Shown here: positions 1 to 7,960 of the stretch, piece by piece
Layout of the letters: each line of letters begins with the position of its first letter
How positions within the stretch are numbered: position 1 is the first letter of the stretch
Source: Propionibacteriaceae bacterium
GTDB lineage: Bacteria > Actinomycetota > Actinomycetes > Propionibacteriales > Propionibacteriaceae
Assembly: GCA_030537675.1 (NCBI GenBank)
Contig: JAUNVL010000018.1
Coordinates: 1-32,889 of the forward strand
Reading direction: 5' to 3'
Length of the DNA stretch: 32,889 bases
Program-made: the position numbers and the translations under genes
The notes under the pieces: generated by a model
Database searches by the model: none
What the model was told of the DNA's origin: nothing
Seen by the model: only the letters and a program-made list of their open reading frames with translations

Positions 1-41
1 GCCAGCGCGGCGATGGCGACGATGGAAAGAGATCTGCGCAT
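1..41 (-). CDS. Start of a secreted or membrane protein (truncated by window edge)
   Basis: Only the first 13 codons are inside the window. They read MRRSLSIVAIAAL, a short positively charged start followed by a hydrophobic run, which is how a signal peptide or membrane anchor begins. An AAGGG ribosome binding site lies about 6 bases upstream of the ATG (read on the minus strand). Nothing can be said about function. The gene would be transcribed away from the tRNA unit to its right. Confidence 0.55.
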   Translation of the reverse strand, partial: MRRSLSIVAIAAL

Positions 42-156
42 GGGCGACCCTTTCTGATCAGGGGACCATGCGTCGCACCGATTGCAACGCTGCATCCAGT
101 GCCGCATACCGTACGGAGGCGCCGGTTGCGCTGTCAAGGGTTGGCGCATGCGAACA

Positions 157-194
157 AAACTGGCCTCCACCCCGCGAGGGGTGAAGGCCAGTTG
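157..194 (-). terminator. Strong hairpin terminator behind tRNA-His/tRNA-Lys
   Basis: Bases 158-173 pair with 178-193: nine pairs, one C/A mismatch, then six more pairs, closed by a GCGA (GNRA-type) tetraloop. Read on the minus strand the stem is followed by TTTTG. It sits 14 bases downstream of tRNA-Lys and is the obvious end of the tRNA transcript. The plus side is also T-rich (TTGTTCTTTCTTG), so it could work in both directions. Confidence 0.75.
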
Positions 195-207
195 TTCTTT
201 CTTGTTG

Positions 208-280
208 TACACCGCCAGGGACTCGAACCCTGAACCCATTGATTAAGAGTCAATTGCTCTACCACTTGAGCTAGCGGTGC
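208..280 (-). tRNA. tRNA-Lys (anticodon CTT)
   Basis: Read on the minus strand this folds as a standard 73-base tRNA. The acceptor stem GCACCGC pairs with GCGGTGT, the anticodon stem ATTGA pairs with TCAAT around the loop CTCTTAA (anticodon CTT, lysine), and the T-arm carries GGTTCGAGTCC. The discriminator is A. The CCA end is not encoded (the next bases read CAA). It follows tRNA-His by about 50 bases in the same direction and probably shares its transcript. Confidence 0.95.
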
Positions 281-332
281 GTGCCGGTCAAATGTAATGG
301 GCCAAAACCCAGAACGCCAAACTGACGTGGTG

Positions 333-409
333 TGGGGTGAGTAACGGGGCTCGAACCCGCGACATCCTGGACCACAACCAGGTGCTCTACCAGCTGAGCT
401 ATACCCACC
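333..409 (-). tRNA. tRNA-His (anticodon GTG), CCA encoded
   Basis: The acceptor stem GTGGGTA pairs with TACTCAC (one G-U pair). The anticodon stem CCTGG/CCAGG encloses TTGTGGT, giving anticodon GTG for histidine. The extra 5' G (G-1, complement of base 409) faces discriminator C73, the identity element of bacterial tRNA-His. Unlike the two other tRNAs in the window, bases 335-333 encode CCA. Confidence 0.95.
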
Positions 410-453
410 ATGCCACCACTGCAACTGCGCCGACCGGGATCAACGCGTGAGCA

Positions 454-483
454 ACGATAGCGCATGGCCGCCGCTTCGTCGAA
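454..483 (-). promoter_or_regulatory. Candidate promoter of tRNA-His/tRNA-Lys
   Basis: On the minus strand a -35 like TTCGAC (483-478) is separated by 18 bases from a -10 like TATCGT (459-454). Transcription would start near 446, about 37 bases before tRNA-His. It lies between tRNA-His and the end of the neighbouring hypothetical gene. The call rests on motif resemblance and position only. Confidence 0.35.
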
Positions 484-525
484 ATCTATGGGGACTCACC
501 CCAGCAGGGCCAAGTTTTTCCGGGA

Positions 526-1281
526 TCAGCTCCCCACGTCGATTGCCGCGAGGTCCCGCCGGCACTCGCCGATGACCCAAGCAGTGAAGGCCGCCCGGTC
601 CTCAGCGCGCACGCGTTCCACCTGGAGGTTGGCGCTGCAGCCCACCACAGCAACACCGTCGTACAGGCCACGGAAAAATCCGCGCGGGGGTCCCGTGTCC
701 CGGAAACGTGCTGTGCGGGCGGACAGTGGAATGATCGTGGCGAGCGCTTCGCACACGGTTCTGCCGTTGAGGTACACCGCGTCCAGGCTGTCGTGGGACA
801 GCTGCGGGCGCACGAACTCCACACCCCCAGCGACGAGTTGGCTCCGGACGCTCGGGTCCAGGTTCCCCCAGAGTGGACGCGTGGCCCATTGCACGACGTC
901 GAGATGGCAGCACGTGGATCCGAAATAACTGGCTCCGAAGAGCTCGTTCACGAGTGACTCCATCGGATCGAACCACACGCGGTAGGGGTTGCTGACGAAG
1001 TAGTCGAGGCAGCGCTGCACAACCTGATCGACCATGTCGTCGGTGGCCTCGCTCAGTGAGGCGATGCCGAGGGAGGACAACGTCTCGAACCGACGTTGAG
1101 GGCCAGCAAGCTCTTCGTCCCCGCGCGTGAGGAATTCCCGGATGCTTGGGTTGATCCCGATAGTGGCGACGCGGGCATGGGGTTGGTCACCCCTGAACAC
1201 GACAGGGGTACAGCCGGGCAGGACAGCGAGATGACCGGGCGCAGGGCGCCGCACCAGATCTGCGACGCCCTGGGAGATCAC
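526..1281 (-). CDS. Hypothetical protein, possibly uracil-DNA-glycosylase-like fold
   Basis: 251 residues, soluble, with no signal peptide. Near the N-terminus (about residues 38-50) is the segment VATIGINPSIREF. A hydrophobic strand followed by G-x-NPS is reminiscent of the N-terminal active-site loop of the uracil-DNA glycosylase superfamily; later stretches CCHLDVVQWATRP and VYLNGRTV could be the following core strands. This is resemblance only and I do not recognise the family with certainty. The GTG start at 1281 overlaps the stop codon of the oligoribonuclease gene (GTGA), so the two are almost certainly translated together. The coupling to a nucleotide-chain-degrading enzyme would suit a nucleic-acid role, but that is inference. 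Confidence 0.6.
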   Translation of the reverse strand: MISQGVADLVRRPAPGHLAVLPGCTPVVFRGDQPHARVATIGINPSIREFLTRGDEELAGPQRRFETLSSLGIASLSEATDDMVDQVVQRCLDYFVSNPYRVWFDPMESLVNELFGASYFGSTCCHLDVVQWATRPLWGNLDPSVRSQLVAGGVEFVRPQLSHDSLDAVYLNGRTVCEALATIIPLSARTARFRDTGPPRGFFRGLYDGVAVVGCSANLQVERVRAEDRAAFTAWVIGECRRDLAAIDVGS

Positions 1282-1898
1282 GAGGGGTCTGTGAGGCCTG
1301 TCAGGGACCCGCGGTGCCGCGCTGCTACTTGGCGGGCCTCAGCAGAGGTGGGCCCGGGGGAGGGGACGAAGAGAGTCTCGCGGTAGTAGCGCAACTCCTC
1401 GATGGACTCCTGGATGTCGGCCAGCGCACGGTGATTGCCGCCCTTGGCAGGCGCCTGGTAGAAGGTCTTGGGGTACCAGCGCCGAGCCAACTCCTTGATG
1501 GAAGAGACGTCGAGGTTGCGGTAGTGAACCCAGGATTCCAGTTCCGCCATGTCCCGTGCCAGGAACGCACGGTCCGTGCCGATGGTGTTGCCCGCCAGCG
1601 GTGCCTTGCGCTGCGCGGGGACGAACTCCTTCACGTGGGAGAGGATGCGCTGCGTGGCCTCAGCCATCGTGACGCCTGCGGCCAGCCTGTCCAGCAGTCC
1701 GGACTTGGTGTGCATGTCGCGGACGAAGTCGCCCATGTTCTCCAGTTGCTCATCGCTGGGCTTGATGATGACATCGACGCCCTCGCTCAGAACATTCAGC
1801 TCGCCGTCGGTGACCAACACCGCCACTTCGATGAGGGCATCGTTCTCCAGGTCGAGCCCGGTCATTTCACAGTCGATCCACACCAGTTTGTCGTTCAC
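1278..1898 (-). CDS. orn: Oligoribonuclease
   Basis: 3'-to-5' exoribonuclease that degrades 2- to 5-base RNA remnants (and linear di-nucleotides such as pGpG) to mononucleotides in the cytoplasm. The 206-residue protein has the DEDDh signatures: WIDCEMTGLD near residue 10 (D and E metal ligands), TDRAFLARDM in the middle, and HRALADIQESI near residue 160 with the catalytic His and last Asp. Length matches the usual 180-210. I chose the GTG start at 1898 (VNDKLVWIDCEMTG) because family members begin there and an AGGGTGGGG purine run lies just upstream; a longer reading to 1967 would run into the tRNA-Arg promoter. The downstream hypothetical gene overlaps by four bases. Confidence 0.93.
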   Translation of the reverse strand: MNDKLVWIDCEMTGLDLENDALIEVAVLVTDGELNVLSEGVDVIIKPSDEQLENMGDFVRDMHTKSGLLDRLAAGVTMAEATQRILSHVKEFVPAQRKAPLAGNTIGTDRAFLARDMAELESWVHYRNLDVSSIKELARRWYPKTFYQAPAKGGNHRALADIQESIEELRYYRETLFVPSPGPTSAEARQVAARHRGSLTGLTDPS

Positions 1899-1935
1899 AC
1901 ACCCCACCCTACGACCCAAGCCCGACAGGCTGGAC

Positions 1936-1964
1936 GTGACCGGTGGGGCGATGATCACTAGAAT
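1936..1964 (+). promoter_or_regulatory. Promoter of tRNA-Arg
   Basis: -35 GTGACC (1936-1941, four of six consensus bases), a 17-base spacer and -10 TAGAAT (1959-1964). The predicted start near 1971 is about five bases before the tRNA, as expected for a tRNA gene. The site lies in the gap between divergently read orn and tRNA-Arg. Confidence 0.6.
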
Positions 1965-1975
1965 CATGTGCCAGA

Positions 1976-2048
1976 GCCCCAGTAGCTCAGCGGATAGAGC
2001 AACAGCCTTCTAATCTGTCGCGCGCAGGTTCGATTCCTGCCTGGGGCG
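1976..2048 (+). tRNA. tRNA-Arg (anticodon TCT)
   Basis: The acceptor stem GCCCCAG pairs with CTGGGGC and the discriminator is G. The D-arm is AGCTCAGCGGATAGAGC. The anticodon loop CTTCTAA gives TCT (arginine, AGA/AGG codons), with a C/T mismatch closing the anticodon stem. The T-arm GCAGG-TTCGATT-CCTGC is perfect. CCA is not encoded. Confidence 0.95.
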
Positions 2049-2068
2049 CTCGGCTCGGCAACGAGCCC

Positions 2069-2103
2069 GCCAGGGGCCCGGGATCACATCCTGGGTCCCT
2101 GGC
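2069..2103 (+). terminator. Hairpin terminator behind tRNA-Arg
   Basis: Bases 2069-2084 pair continuously with 2088-2103 (16 pairs, two of them G-U) around a three-base loop. A smaller hairpin, GCTCG-gcaa-CGAGC, precedes it at about 2053-2066. There is no T-tract, which is common for GC-rich actinobacteria. The position 20 bases after the tRNA supports a terminator or 3'-processing role. Confidence 0.6.
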
Positions 2104-2212
2104 ATCTTGCATGGGCCATCGTTGAGGCTCCCGCCACCTCTTGTCAGCCGTCGATCCCGGATTTACTGTGGACATTTGAGGCGTTGAGTGCCCCGTGCCC
2201 ATAGGAGTCGCG

Positions 2213-2557
2213 ATGACGGATCCAATCACCAACAATCCGCAGTTCTACCGGGTGATGTTCGAGAACGATCGTGTCCGCGTCCTGGAATACCTCGATGGTC
2301 CGGGGGATGCGACCCTCCCCCACAGGCACCCGGACAGCGTCATGGTCACGCTCAGCGCCTTCACGCGTCGGCTCCGCAGCAAGGATCATGAGGTGGACGT
2401 CGAGATGCCCGCTTTTCAGGCGCGGTGGCTGGACGCTCAGGAGCACTCCGGGGAGAACACGGGCATCACGCCCACGCACGCCATCTTCGTGGAGCTGAAG
2501 GAACCTCACGGCATGGGCGACGGCAGCCCCGCACGGCTGGGGCCAAGCGAGTCGTAG
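2213..2557 (+). CDS. Small cupin-domain protein
   Basis: 114 residues forming a single cupin barrel: FENDRVRVLEYLDGPGD leads into LPHRHPDSVMV, a shortened cupin motif 1 with two histidines, and THAIFVELKEP at the C-terminal end is the last strand. Small single-cupin proteins of this kind often bind a metal, but no reaction can be assigned. I chose the ATG at 2213 because AGGAG (2203-2207) is correctly spaced; the GTG at 2195 has no ribosome binding site. The gene is read towards the 2H-phosphoesterase-like gene on the other strand, with 19 bases between stops. Confidence 0.75.
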   Translation: MTDPITNNPQFYRVMFENDRVRVLEYLDGPGDATLPHRHPDSVMVTLSAFTRRLRSKDHEVDVEMPAFQARWLDAQEHSGENTGITPTHAIFVELKEPHGMGDGSPARLGPSES

Positions 2558-2576
2558 CCGCCCGGTCGTGGTCGGG

Positions 2577-3182
2577 TCAGGACGTGGGGGCCAGATCCCA
2601 GTTGGCGAGCGAGGTGAAATCGAACGTCCCCCGCTCGGGGCGAACCGTTACTGACACCAGATGGAGCCGGGACACATGGACCGTGCCGAGAGGTGTCACG
2701 TCGGCCACCCGGGACTCGACGAGATCATGCGGGACGGCGCCCTTGGCGTAGGCGAGGCTCAGGTGCGGGGACGCGGGGGGCGCGGGTGGGGCCACGCCCC
2801 ACGTGTCGGTGACGACGTCACGGCAGCCGCTCACCAACGCGTCCCAAGCGGGGGAGTCGGCAGCCCAGCACGCGACGGCGACGTCGTCGGCCTGCGGGGA
2901 CCTGAACTGCAGATCGAAGGCAGGCATTCCGGAGCAGAAGGCCTCCAGCGCTTCCCCGAGGCGGGTGTACTGGCTCTGGGACACCTCGTCGTCGAACTGC
3001 GCAAGGCGCTGCACAGTGCAGTGCAGGTACGCCTCCGGCATCAGGGGCAAGTGCTCAATATCTGTGAGGGTGCTCTGGGCAGCGGTGAAGCGTTCCGTCT
3101 CGTCCTCACCCGGCAGCACGTACAGGTGCAGCGAGCCCTCCGGCTTGCGCCACGGTTCCATGCGTGCAAAGAAGCTCTCCAT
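2577..3182 (-). CDS. 2'-5' RNA ligase / 2H phosphoesterase family protein
   Basis: 201 residues. The protein carries two H-x-T/S motifs, HCTV (near residue 64) and PHLSLAY (near residue 150), the paired catalytic signatures of 2H phosphoesterases. The family cleaves or seals 2',5'- and cyclic phosphodiesters in RNA or nucleotides; the substrate here is unknown. The start MESFFARMEPW at 3182 has a purine-rich GAAAGAGAGA upstream. An in-frame longer reading to 3254 has no better ribosome site and would run into the control region of the divergent protease gene. Confidence 0.75.
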   Translation of the reverse strand: MESFFARMEPWRKPEGSLHLYVLPGEDETERFTAAQSTLTDIEHLPLMPEAYLHCTVQRLAQFDDEVSQSQYTRLGEALEAFCSGMPAFDLQFRSPQADDVAVACWAADSPAWDALVSGCRDVVTDTWGVAPPAPPASPHLSLAYAKGAVPHDLVESRVADVTPLGTVHVSRLHLVSVTVRPERGTFDFTSLANWDLAPTS

Positions 3183-3279
3183 GCCGGTCTCTCTTTCATC
3201 TGCAGGATCGTGGGCGATCACCCAAACCCCGAGAGTATGGTCATCGCACAACAACGTGAGCGCTGCGTGCGCTGCCCGG

Positions 3280-3285
3280 TACTCT
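3280..3285 (+). promoter_or_regulatory. Candidate -10 for near-leaderless prsW transcript
   Basis: TACTCT (TAnnnT type) lies ten bases before the ATG at 3296 and no ribosome binding site is visible between them. This is the arrangement of near-leaderless actinobacterial promoters. No clear -35 is seen. Confidence 0.3.
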
Positions 3286-3295
3286 TGCTCGCATC

Positions 3296-4639
3296 ATGAC
3301 CAGCCCGCAACTCCTCGACCGGCAACGGCGGCTCTCCGGCCTGCCGCCCGCAACCCGTCCGCCCACGTGGTGGCGGCGGATGATGCGTGCACCGTTGTTC
3401 TGGCTGACCGCGGTCCTGCTGCCGTTCTATGTCTACTGCATCGTCTCGCAGTTCAACATGCTGCACCCCGACACGGAGTACCCCGACGGCACGGTCGCCC
3501 TGGGACTGAACATGGAGTCGCTGCGGATGGGCGCCTACTACGCCATGTGGACGGCGCTGGTGTGGGTCCTGCTGTTCATCTGGCTCGACAGGTTCAGGCC
3601 GCAACGCCCACTGGTGTGGCTGTTGACCTTCCTGTGGGGGGCGTGCGCCTCGACGTGGATCTCCATCCACGTGAACAGCTGGGCCGGCGAGGCCATGAAC
3701 ACCACGAGCGCGAACGCCGACACCGGCACCCGCGCCGCCATCTTCATCGCGCCGTTCGCGGAGGAGGCCAGCAAGGCCACCGTCCTGTTCCTGCTCATCA
3801 TCCTGTTCCGCACCGGCATCGTGTCGCGGCTGTCCATCGTGACGCTGGCAGGCCTCTCCGCCATCGGGTTCGCGTTCGTCGAGAACATCATCTACTACGC
3901 CCGCGCCTTCGTGTACGCCACCAACACCATCGACATCGAGGACCCCGTCGCCGAGATGGTCCAACTGGTCAAGCTGCGGGGCATCTACACCTCCTTCGGC
4001 CATCCGCTCTTCACGATGATGACGGCGCTGGGGTTGGCCATCGCCTTGGGCGCGCGCAGCAAGATCGTGCGCGTCGTGGCACCCCTGGCCGGATTCGTCG
4101 TGGGCGCCGGCGGCCACATGCTTTTCAACGGAGTGGCCTCATCCGGCGGAGCTGCCGACCTCAGGCCGCAGTGGTTCATGTCCCTCGGCCTCGTGGCAAT
4201 GCTGGTGATCATGCTGGTGTTCACCGTGGTGGCCCAGGCCCGGTTGATCCGTCGGCGGCTGGGTGACTATCGGCGCGTGGGCTGGCTCACCGACCGCGAT
4301 CCGATCATCTTCTCCTCACCCTTCAAGCGCACCAAGCTGCACGTCGCGTCGCTCTTGCGGGGGCCCCGGAGGACGTGGTGGCCGACGGCGAAGTTCATGC
4401 GACGCATCACCGAGCTCGCCTACGTCCGGGAGGGCATGACGCGCGGGACCATCGGCGACGGCGGCGACGATCGCGCCAAGGAAATCCTCCTGGAGTTGGA
4501 GGAACTGCGTCCATCCGCGCTCACCGAGACCGTGGGGTTGAAACTGCTCCCGCCCCGGCGTCGCAAGCGGCTTGCCTCGGCCCCGCCACCTCAGTCTCCG
4601 GGACCCTCGGGCCTCGGCGGGAACTGGCCCGCGCCATGA
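3296..4639 (+). CDS. PrsW-family intramembrane metalloprotease
   Basis: 447 residues with about eight membrane segments between residues 32 and 312, then a cytoplasmic basic/proline-rich tail of about 130 residues. The four PrsW signatures are in order: EEASK (156-160), FAFVENIIY (192-200), GHPLF with H236, and HMLFN with H274. PrsW in Bacillus subtilis makes the site-1 cut in anti-sigma factor RsiW; family members belong to the CPBP-like glutamic/metallo membrane proteases. No sigma/anti-sigma pair is adjacent, so the substrate is unknown. The stop overlaps the start of the next gene (ATGA), so it is translationally coupled to a dynamin-like GTPase, an unusual partner. The long C-terminal tail has no counterpart in short PrsW proteins. 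Confidence 0.88.
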   Translation: MTSPQLLDRQRRLSGLPPATRPPTWWRRMMRAPLFWLTAVLLPFYVYCIVSQFNMLHPDTEYPDGTVALGLNMESLRMGAYYAMWTALVWVLLFIWLDRFRPQRPLVWLLTFLWGACASTWISIHVNSWAGEAMNTTSANADTGTRAAIFIAPFAEEASKATVLFLLIILFRTGIVSRLSIVTLAGLSAIGFAFVENIIYYARAFVYATNTIDIEDPVAEMVQLVKLRGIYTSFGHPLFTMMTALGLAIALGARSKIVRVVAPLAGFVVGAGGHMLFNGVASSGGAADLRPQWFMSLGLVAMLVIMLVFTVVAQARLIRRRLGDYRRVGWLTDRDPIIFSSPFKRTKLHVASLLRGPRRTWWPTAKFMRRITELAYVREGMTRGTIGDGGDDRAKEILLELEELRPSALTETVGLKLLPPRRRKRLASAPPPQSPGPSGLGGNWPAP

Positions 4640-6363
4640 CCGCCGGAGAACAGCCACTGGCCGCTGCGTTGCGAAGGCTCGACGCCCTCCTGCCGGAGGC
4701 GCAGTACCCGCTTCCCCTCGACGAGGCCGACGGCATGCGCCGCACCGCGGCAGCCGTGGCGAACCAGGTGCGCGACCACCTTCTGCCACGCGCCATGCGG
4801 CTGGACGCGCCACTGCTGGTGGTGGTGGGTGGATCCACCGGATCCGGCAAGTCCACGCTGGTGAACAGCCTGATCCGTGCCCGGCTCACCAGACCCGGCG
4901 TCCTGCGGCCCACCACGACGTCCCCGGTTCTCGTCGCCCATCCCGATGACCTCGCGTGGTTCGATTCCGGCAACGTGCTGCCCAACCTCGTGCGCAGTTC
5001 CACGCCGGTGCACGACTCCAGGGCGCTGCACGTGGTGGCCCACGACGCCCTCCCGCCCGGACTGGCATTGCTGGATGCTCCGGACATCGACTCCATCGAC
5101 GACGCCAACCGCCGCCTTTCACGCCAACTCCTCGCCGCTGCCGACCTGTGGGTTTTCGTCACCTCTGCGGCACGCTACGCCGATGCCGTCGGATGGGAAC
5201 TGCTGGAGCAGGCGGCTGCCCGCGACGCCGTCGTGTCGGTGGTACTGAACCGGTGCCCACCCGAATCGGTGGTGGATCTCCGCTCACACCTGGCCGAGAT
5301 GTTGAGCCAGCGGGGGCTCCCGGCTGCCCGGCTGTTCGCCGTCGCGGAACGGCACCTTGATGCTGAAGGGATGCTGCCGCTCGAGGACGTACAACCGATT
5401 CGCGCGTGGCTGGCAGGCCTTGCTGCGGAATCCGGGGCGCGCGCCGACGTCGCGCTCCAGACCCTGGCCGGGGCGGTGCGCGGACTCGACGTCCAGCTCC
5501 AACAACTGGCTGATGGGATGCGCCGCCAGAACGACGCCGTGGAGGAACTCAGCAGGCAGGCCGCCAACCAGTTCCGCCTCGCCGCCGACGAAGTGGCACT
5601 GGCCACCAGCGATGGGACCATGCTGCGTGGTGAGGTGCTCAGCAGGTGGCAGGACTTCGTCGGCACGGGCGAATTCATGCGGGGCGTGGAGGAGCAGATC
5701 TCCCGCTTCCGTGACCGCATCACCGGCTGGTTCACGGGCAGGCAGGAAGCCGAAGGGGTCCGCGGCGCCATCAACGACGGCCTCGCCGCGCTGATCGTGG
5801 AGCATGGACAGGCTGCCTGTGAGTCGGCCGTCAACCAGTGGATGATCACGTCATGGGGGCGGGAAATCATCGACATCAACCCCGGCCTGGCCCACACCAC
5901 CAAGGACTTCGACGCCGAAGCCACCCGCGCCGTGAGGGAATGGCAGGCCGACGTGCTGCGCCTCGTCGAGGAACAGGGGCGTGGTAAACGCACCAAGGCA
6001 CGCGTCCTGGCGCTCGGCACCAACGCGGTGGGCGCAGCCCTCATCATCGTCGTCTTCGCCACCACAGGCGGACTCACCACCGCAGAGGTGGGCATCGCGG
6101 GCGGCACCTCACTGCTCGCCCAGCGACTGCTGGAAGGTGTGTTCGGGGAGGACGCGGTACGGCGGCTGGCCCAGCGCGCCAAGGGTGACCTCGACGCTCG
6201 CGTCCAGGCCTTGTTCGCCACCCAGCTGTCACGCTTCTTCCACATCACTGAGCAGCTCGAGGTGGACACGACCGTGGCTGAGCGTCTCGACGCGGTCGCC
6301 GCGGAACTGCGACTCGCGGGCAGCGAGGCGTTCAACGACCTGACCCGGCCAGAGGGCTTCTGA
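4636..6363 (+). CDS. Dynamin-like/YfjP-type GTPase 1, membrane anchored
   Basis: 575 residues. The G domain near the N-terminus has the P-loop GGSTGSGKS (65-73), a switch-I threonine run RPTTTSP (91-97), the G3 motif DAPD (147-150) and a degenerate G4, NRCP (205-208), in place of NKxD. The central region is helical, and a strongly hydrophobic stretch at about 457-492 (VGAALIIVVFATTGG region) should dip into or cross the membrane, followed by a short helical tail. This architecture is that of bacterial dynamin-like/GTPase-domain membrane proteins, which shape or protect membranes; the cellular role here is unknown. The ATG at 4636 overlaps the PrsW stop, and a second, different GTPase follows two bases downstream. 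Confidence 0.82.
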   Translation: MTAGEQPLAAALRRLDALLPEAQYPLPLDEADGMRRTAAAVANQVRDHLLPRAMRLDAPLLVVVGGSTGSGKSTLVNSLIRARLTRPGVLRPTTTSPVLVAHPDDLAWFDSGNVLPNLVRSSTPVHDSRALHVVAHDALPPGLALLDAPDIDSIDDANRRLSRQLLAAADLWVFVTSAARYADAVGWELLEQAAARDAVVSVVLNRCPPESVVDLRSHLAEMLSQRGLPAARLFAVAERHLDAEGMLPLEDVQPIRAWLAGLAAESGARADVALQTLAGAVRGLDVQLQQLADGMRRQNDAVEELSRQAANQFRLAADEVALATSDGTMLRGEVLSRWQDFVGTGEFMRGVEEQISRFRDRITGWFTGRQEAEGVRGAINDGLAALIVEHGQAACESAVNQWMITSWGREIIDINPGLAHTTKDFDAEATRAVREWQADVLRLVEEQGRGKRTKARVLALGTNAVGAALIIVVFATTGGLTTAEVGIAGGTSLLAQRLLEGVFGEDAVRRLAQRAKGDLDARVQALFATQLSRFFHITEQLEVDTTVAERLDAVAAELRLAGSEAFNDLTRPEGF

Positions 6364-6364
6364 C

Positions 6365-7960
6365 GTGCGAACCCTGGCGGAGCGCCTGAAGCTCGTGGAG
6401 GAAGTGCTGGTGCTGGCCGAGGGCCGGCTGCCCGAGGCCGTCGAGGCGCGTGGACGACGGGTGCTGGAGCACGCAGGGCAGCGCATGTCGTTCGGGACCC
6501 AGACCGTCGTCGCGCTGGCCGGGGCCACAGGATCGGGCAAGTCGTCGCTGTTCAATGCGTTGGCGGGGCAGCAGCTTGCAGAAGTGGCGGCACGTCGCCC
6601 CACCACGTCCCAGACCCGCGCAGTCGCCTTCGCGCCCAGCGACGTGCAACTGCTCGACTGGCTCGGCATCCAGCGACGCAACGAGGTGCCGCCCCCGCTG
6701 GAGGGGTTCAAGGATCTGGTGCTGCTGGACCTGCCGGACCATGACTCCACGGCTGCCGCCCACCGGCAGGAGGTGGACAAGATGGTGCCCGTGGTGGACC
6801 AGTTCATCTGGGTGCTGGACCCGCAGAAATACGCCGACGCCGCCGTCCACGAGCGCTACCTGCGGCCGTTGGCGAAACACCGCGACGTCATCACCGTGGT
6901 GCTGAACCAGGCAGACCGGCTCTCACCCGACGAACTGCGCAGCTGTCTCGCTGACCTCCGCCGCCTGCTCGACGACGACGGCCTGCACGGCGTGAAGGTG
7001 CTGACCACCAGCGCCACCACCGGCACGGGGCTCGACGAACTCCGCGGACAGCTCGCGACTCTGGCATCCGGAAAGACCGCCGCCGCGGCGCGGCTGTCAG
7101 CCGATGTCGACGTCCTCGCCGCTGAACTGGCGCTCGCTGTCGAGGGCCCACCGGTGGGTTCACCATCGAGGCAATCCGTGGCTGCCCTTGAGCGCAGCCT
7201 GGCCGACTCGGCCGGTGTGCCGTACGTGGTGGACGCCGTCCGCATCTCCATGCTGCACCGCGGCTCGCTGGCCACCGGGTGGCCGCTCGTGAAGTGGTTG
7301 GGCCGATTCAAGCCCGACCCCTTGCGTCGACTGCGGATCGGCTCCGGTGCCAGGCATGCTCAGTTGGAGCCCGACGTCGCGCCCCGCAGTTCGCTCCCCA
7401 ACCGGGGCAGCATCGCCGAGGCTCGGCTGAAAACCGGCCTGCGCACGCTGGCCACCGAACTCTCCGACGGGCTCCCCACACCGTGGCAGCAGTCGATCCA
7501 CGAGAGAGTCCATGCCTGCGTCCCCGTGCTGCCCGATATTCTGGACCGGGCAGTGGTCACCGCCAACCTGCGCACCGAAGCGCCCCCGCTGTGGTGGCAG
7601 GTGCTGAAAATCCTGCAGTGGTTGCTCATAGCTGCCGTGGTGGTGGGTTTGGGTTGGCTCACCATCGACGTAGCGCTGGCGTACTTCCAGCTTCCGCAAC
7701 TGCCGCGCGTCATGATCAGAGACATCCCGTTCCCGCTGCCCACCCTGCTGGTGGGCGGGGGCTTGTTGCTCGGGCTGGTGCTCTCACTGGTCTCGCGTGT
7801 CTTCGTGGGGCTGGGCGCCAGGTCCAAGGCCAGGCGTGCACGCTCCGTCCTCCACAAGCGGGTGGCGGAGGTGGCGCAACGCCAGGTGGTGGAGCCTGCG
7901 CGCGCCGAACTCGACCGGCTCACAGAGTCCCGACGCCTCGTCGCGCGGCTCACCGGTTGA
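6365..7960 (+). CDS. Dynamin-like/YfjP-type GTPase 2, membrane anchored
   Basis: 531 residues. It has P-loop GATGSGKS (53-60), switch-I RPTTSQT (78-84), G3 DLPD (122-125), a recognisable G4 NQAD (181-184) and a G5-like TTSATTG near 216. Two membrane segments lie at about 414-440 and 457-480, separated by a short loop, with a basic helical tail. The GTG start follows the upstream TGA by one base and AGAGGG (6351-6356) is well spaced. The two GTPases share layout but little sequence, resembling the paired bacterial dynamin-like proteins that work as hetero-oligomers (for example the Streptomyces DynA/DynB pair); orthology to those is not claimed. Confidence 0.82.
   Translation: MRTLAERLKLVEEVLVLAEGRLPEAVEARGRRVLEHAGQRMSFGTQTVVALAGATGSGKSSLFNALAGQQLAEVAARRPTTSQTRAVAFAPSDVQLLDWLGIQRRNEVPPPLEGFKDLVLLDLPDHDSTAAAHRQEVDKMVPVVDQFIWVLDPQKYADAAVHERYLRPLAKHRDVITVVLNQADRLSPDELRSCLADLRRLLDDDGLHGVKVLTTSATTGTGLDELRGQLATLASGKTAAAARLSADVDVLAAELALAVEGPPVGSPSRQSVAALERSLADSAGVPYVVDAVRISMLHRGSLATGWPLVKWLGRFKPDPLRRLRIGSGARHAQLEPDVAPRSSLPNRGSIAEARLKTGLRTLATELSDGLPTPWQQSIHERVHACVPVLPDILDRAVVTANLRTEAPPLWWQVLKILQWLLIAAVVVGLGWLTIDVALAYFQLPQLPRVMIRDIPFPLPTLLVGGGLLLGLVLSLVSRVFVGLGARSKARRARSVLHKRVAEVAQRQVVEPARAELDRLTESRRLVARLTG

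Noticed and set aside
5175-6335. 386-residue serine-rich open frame antisense to GTPase 1
   Set aside because: Serine/arginine-rich composition typical of an out-of-frame reading; the sense frame has a full GTPase.
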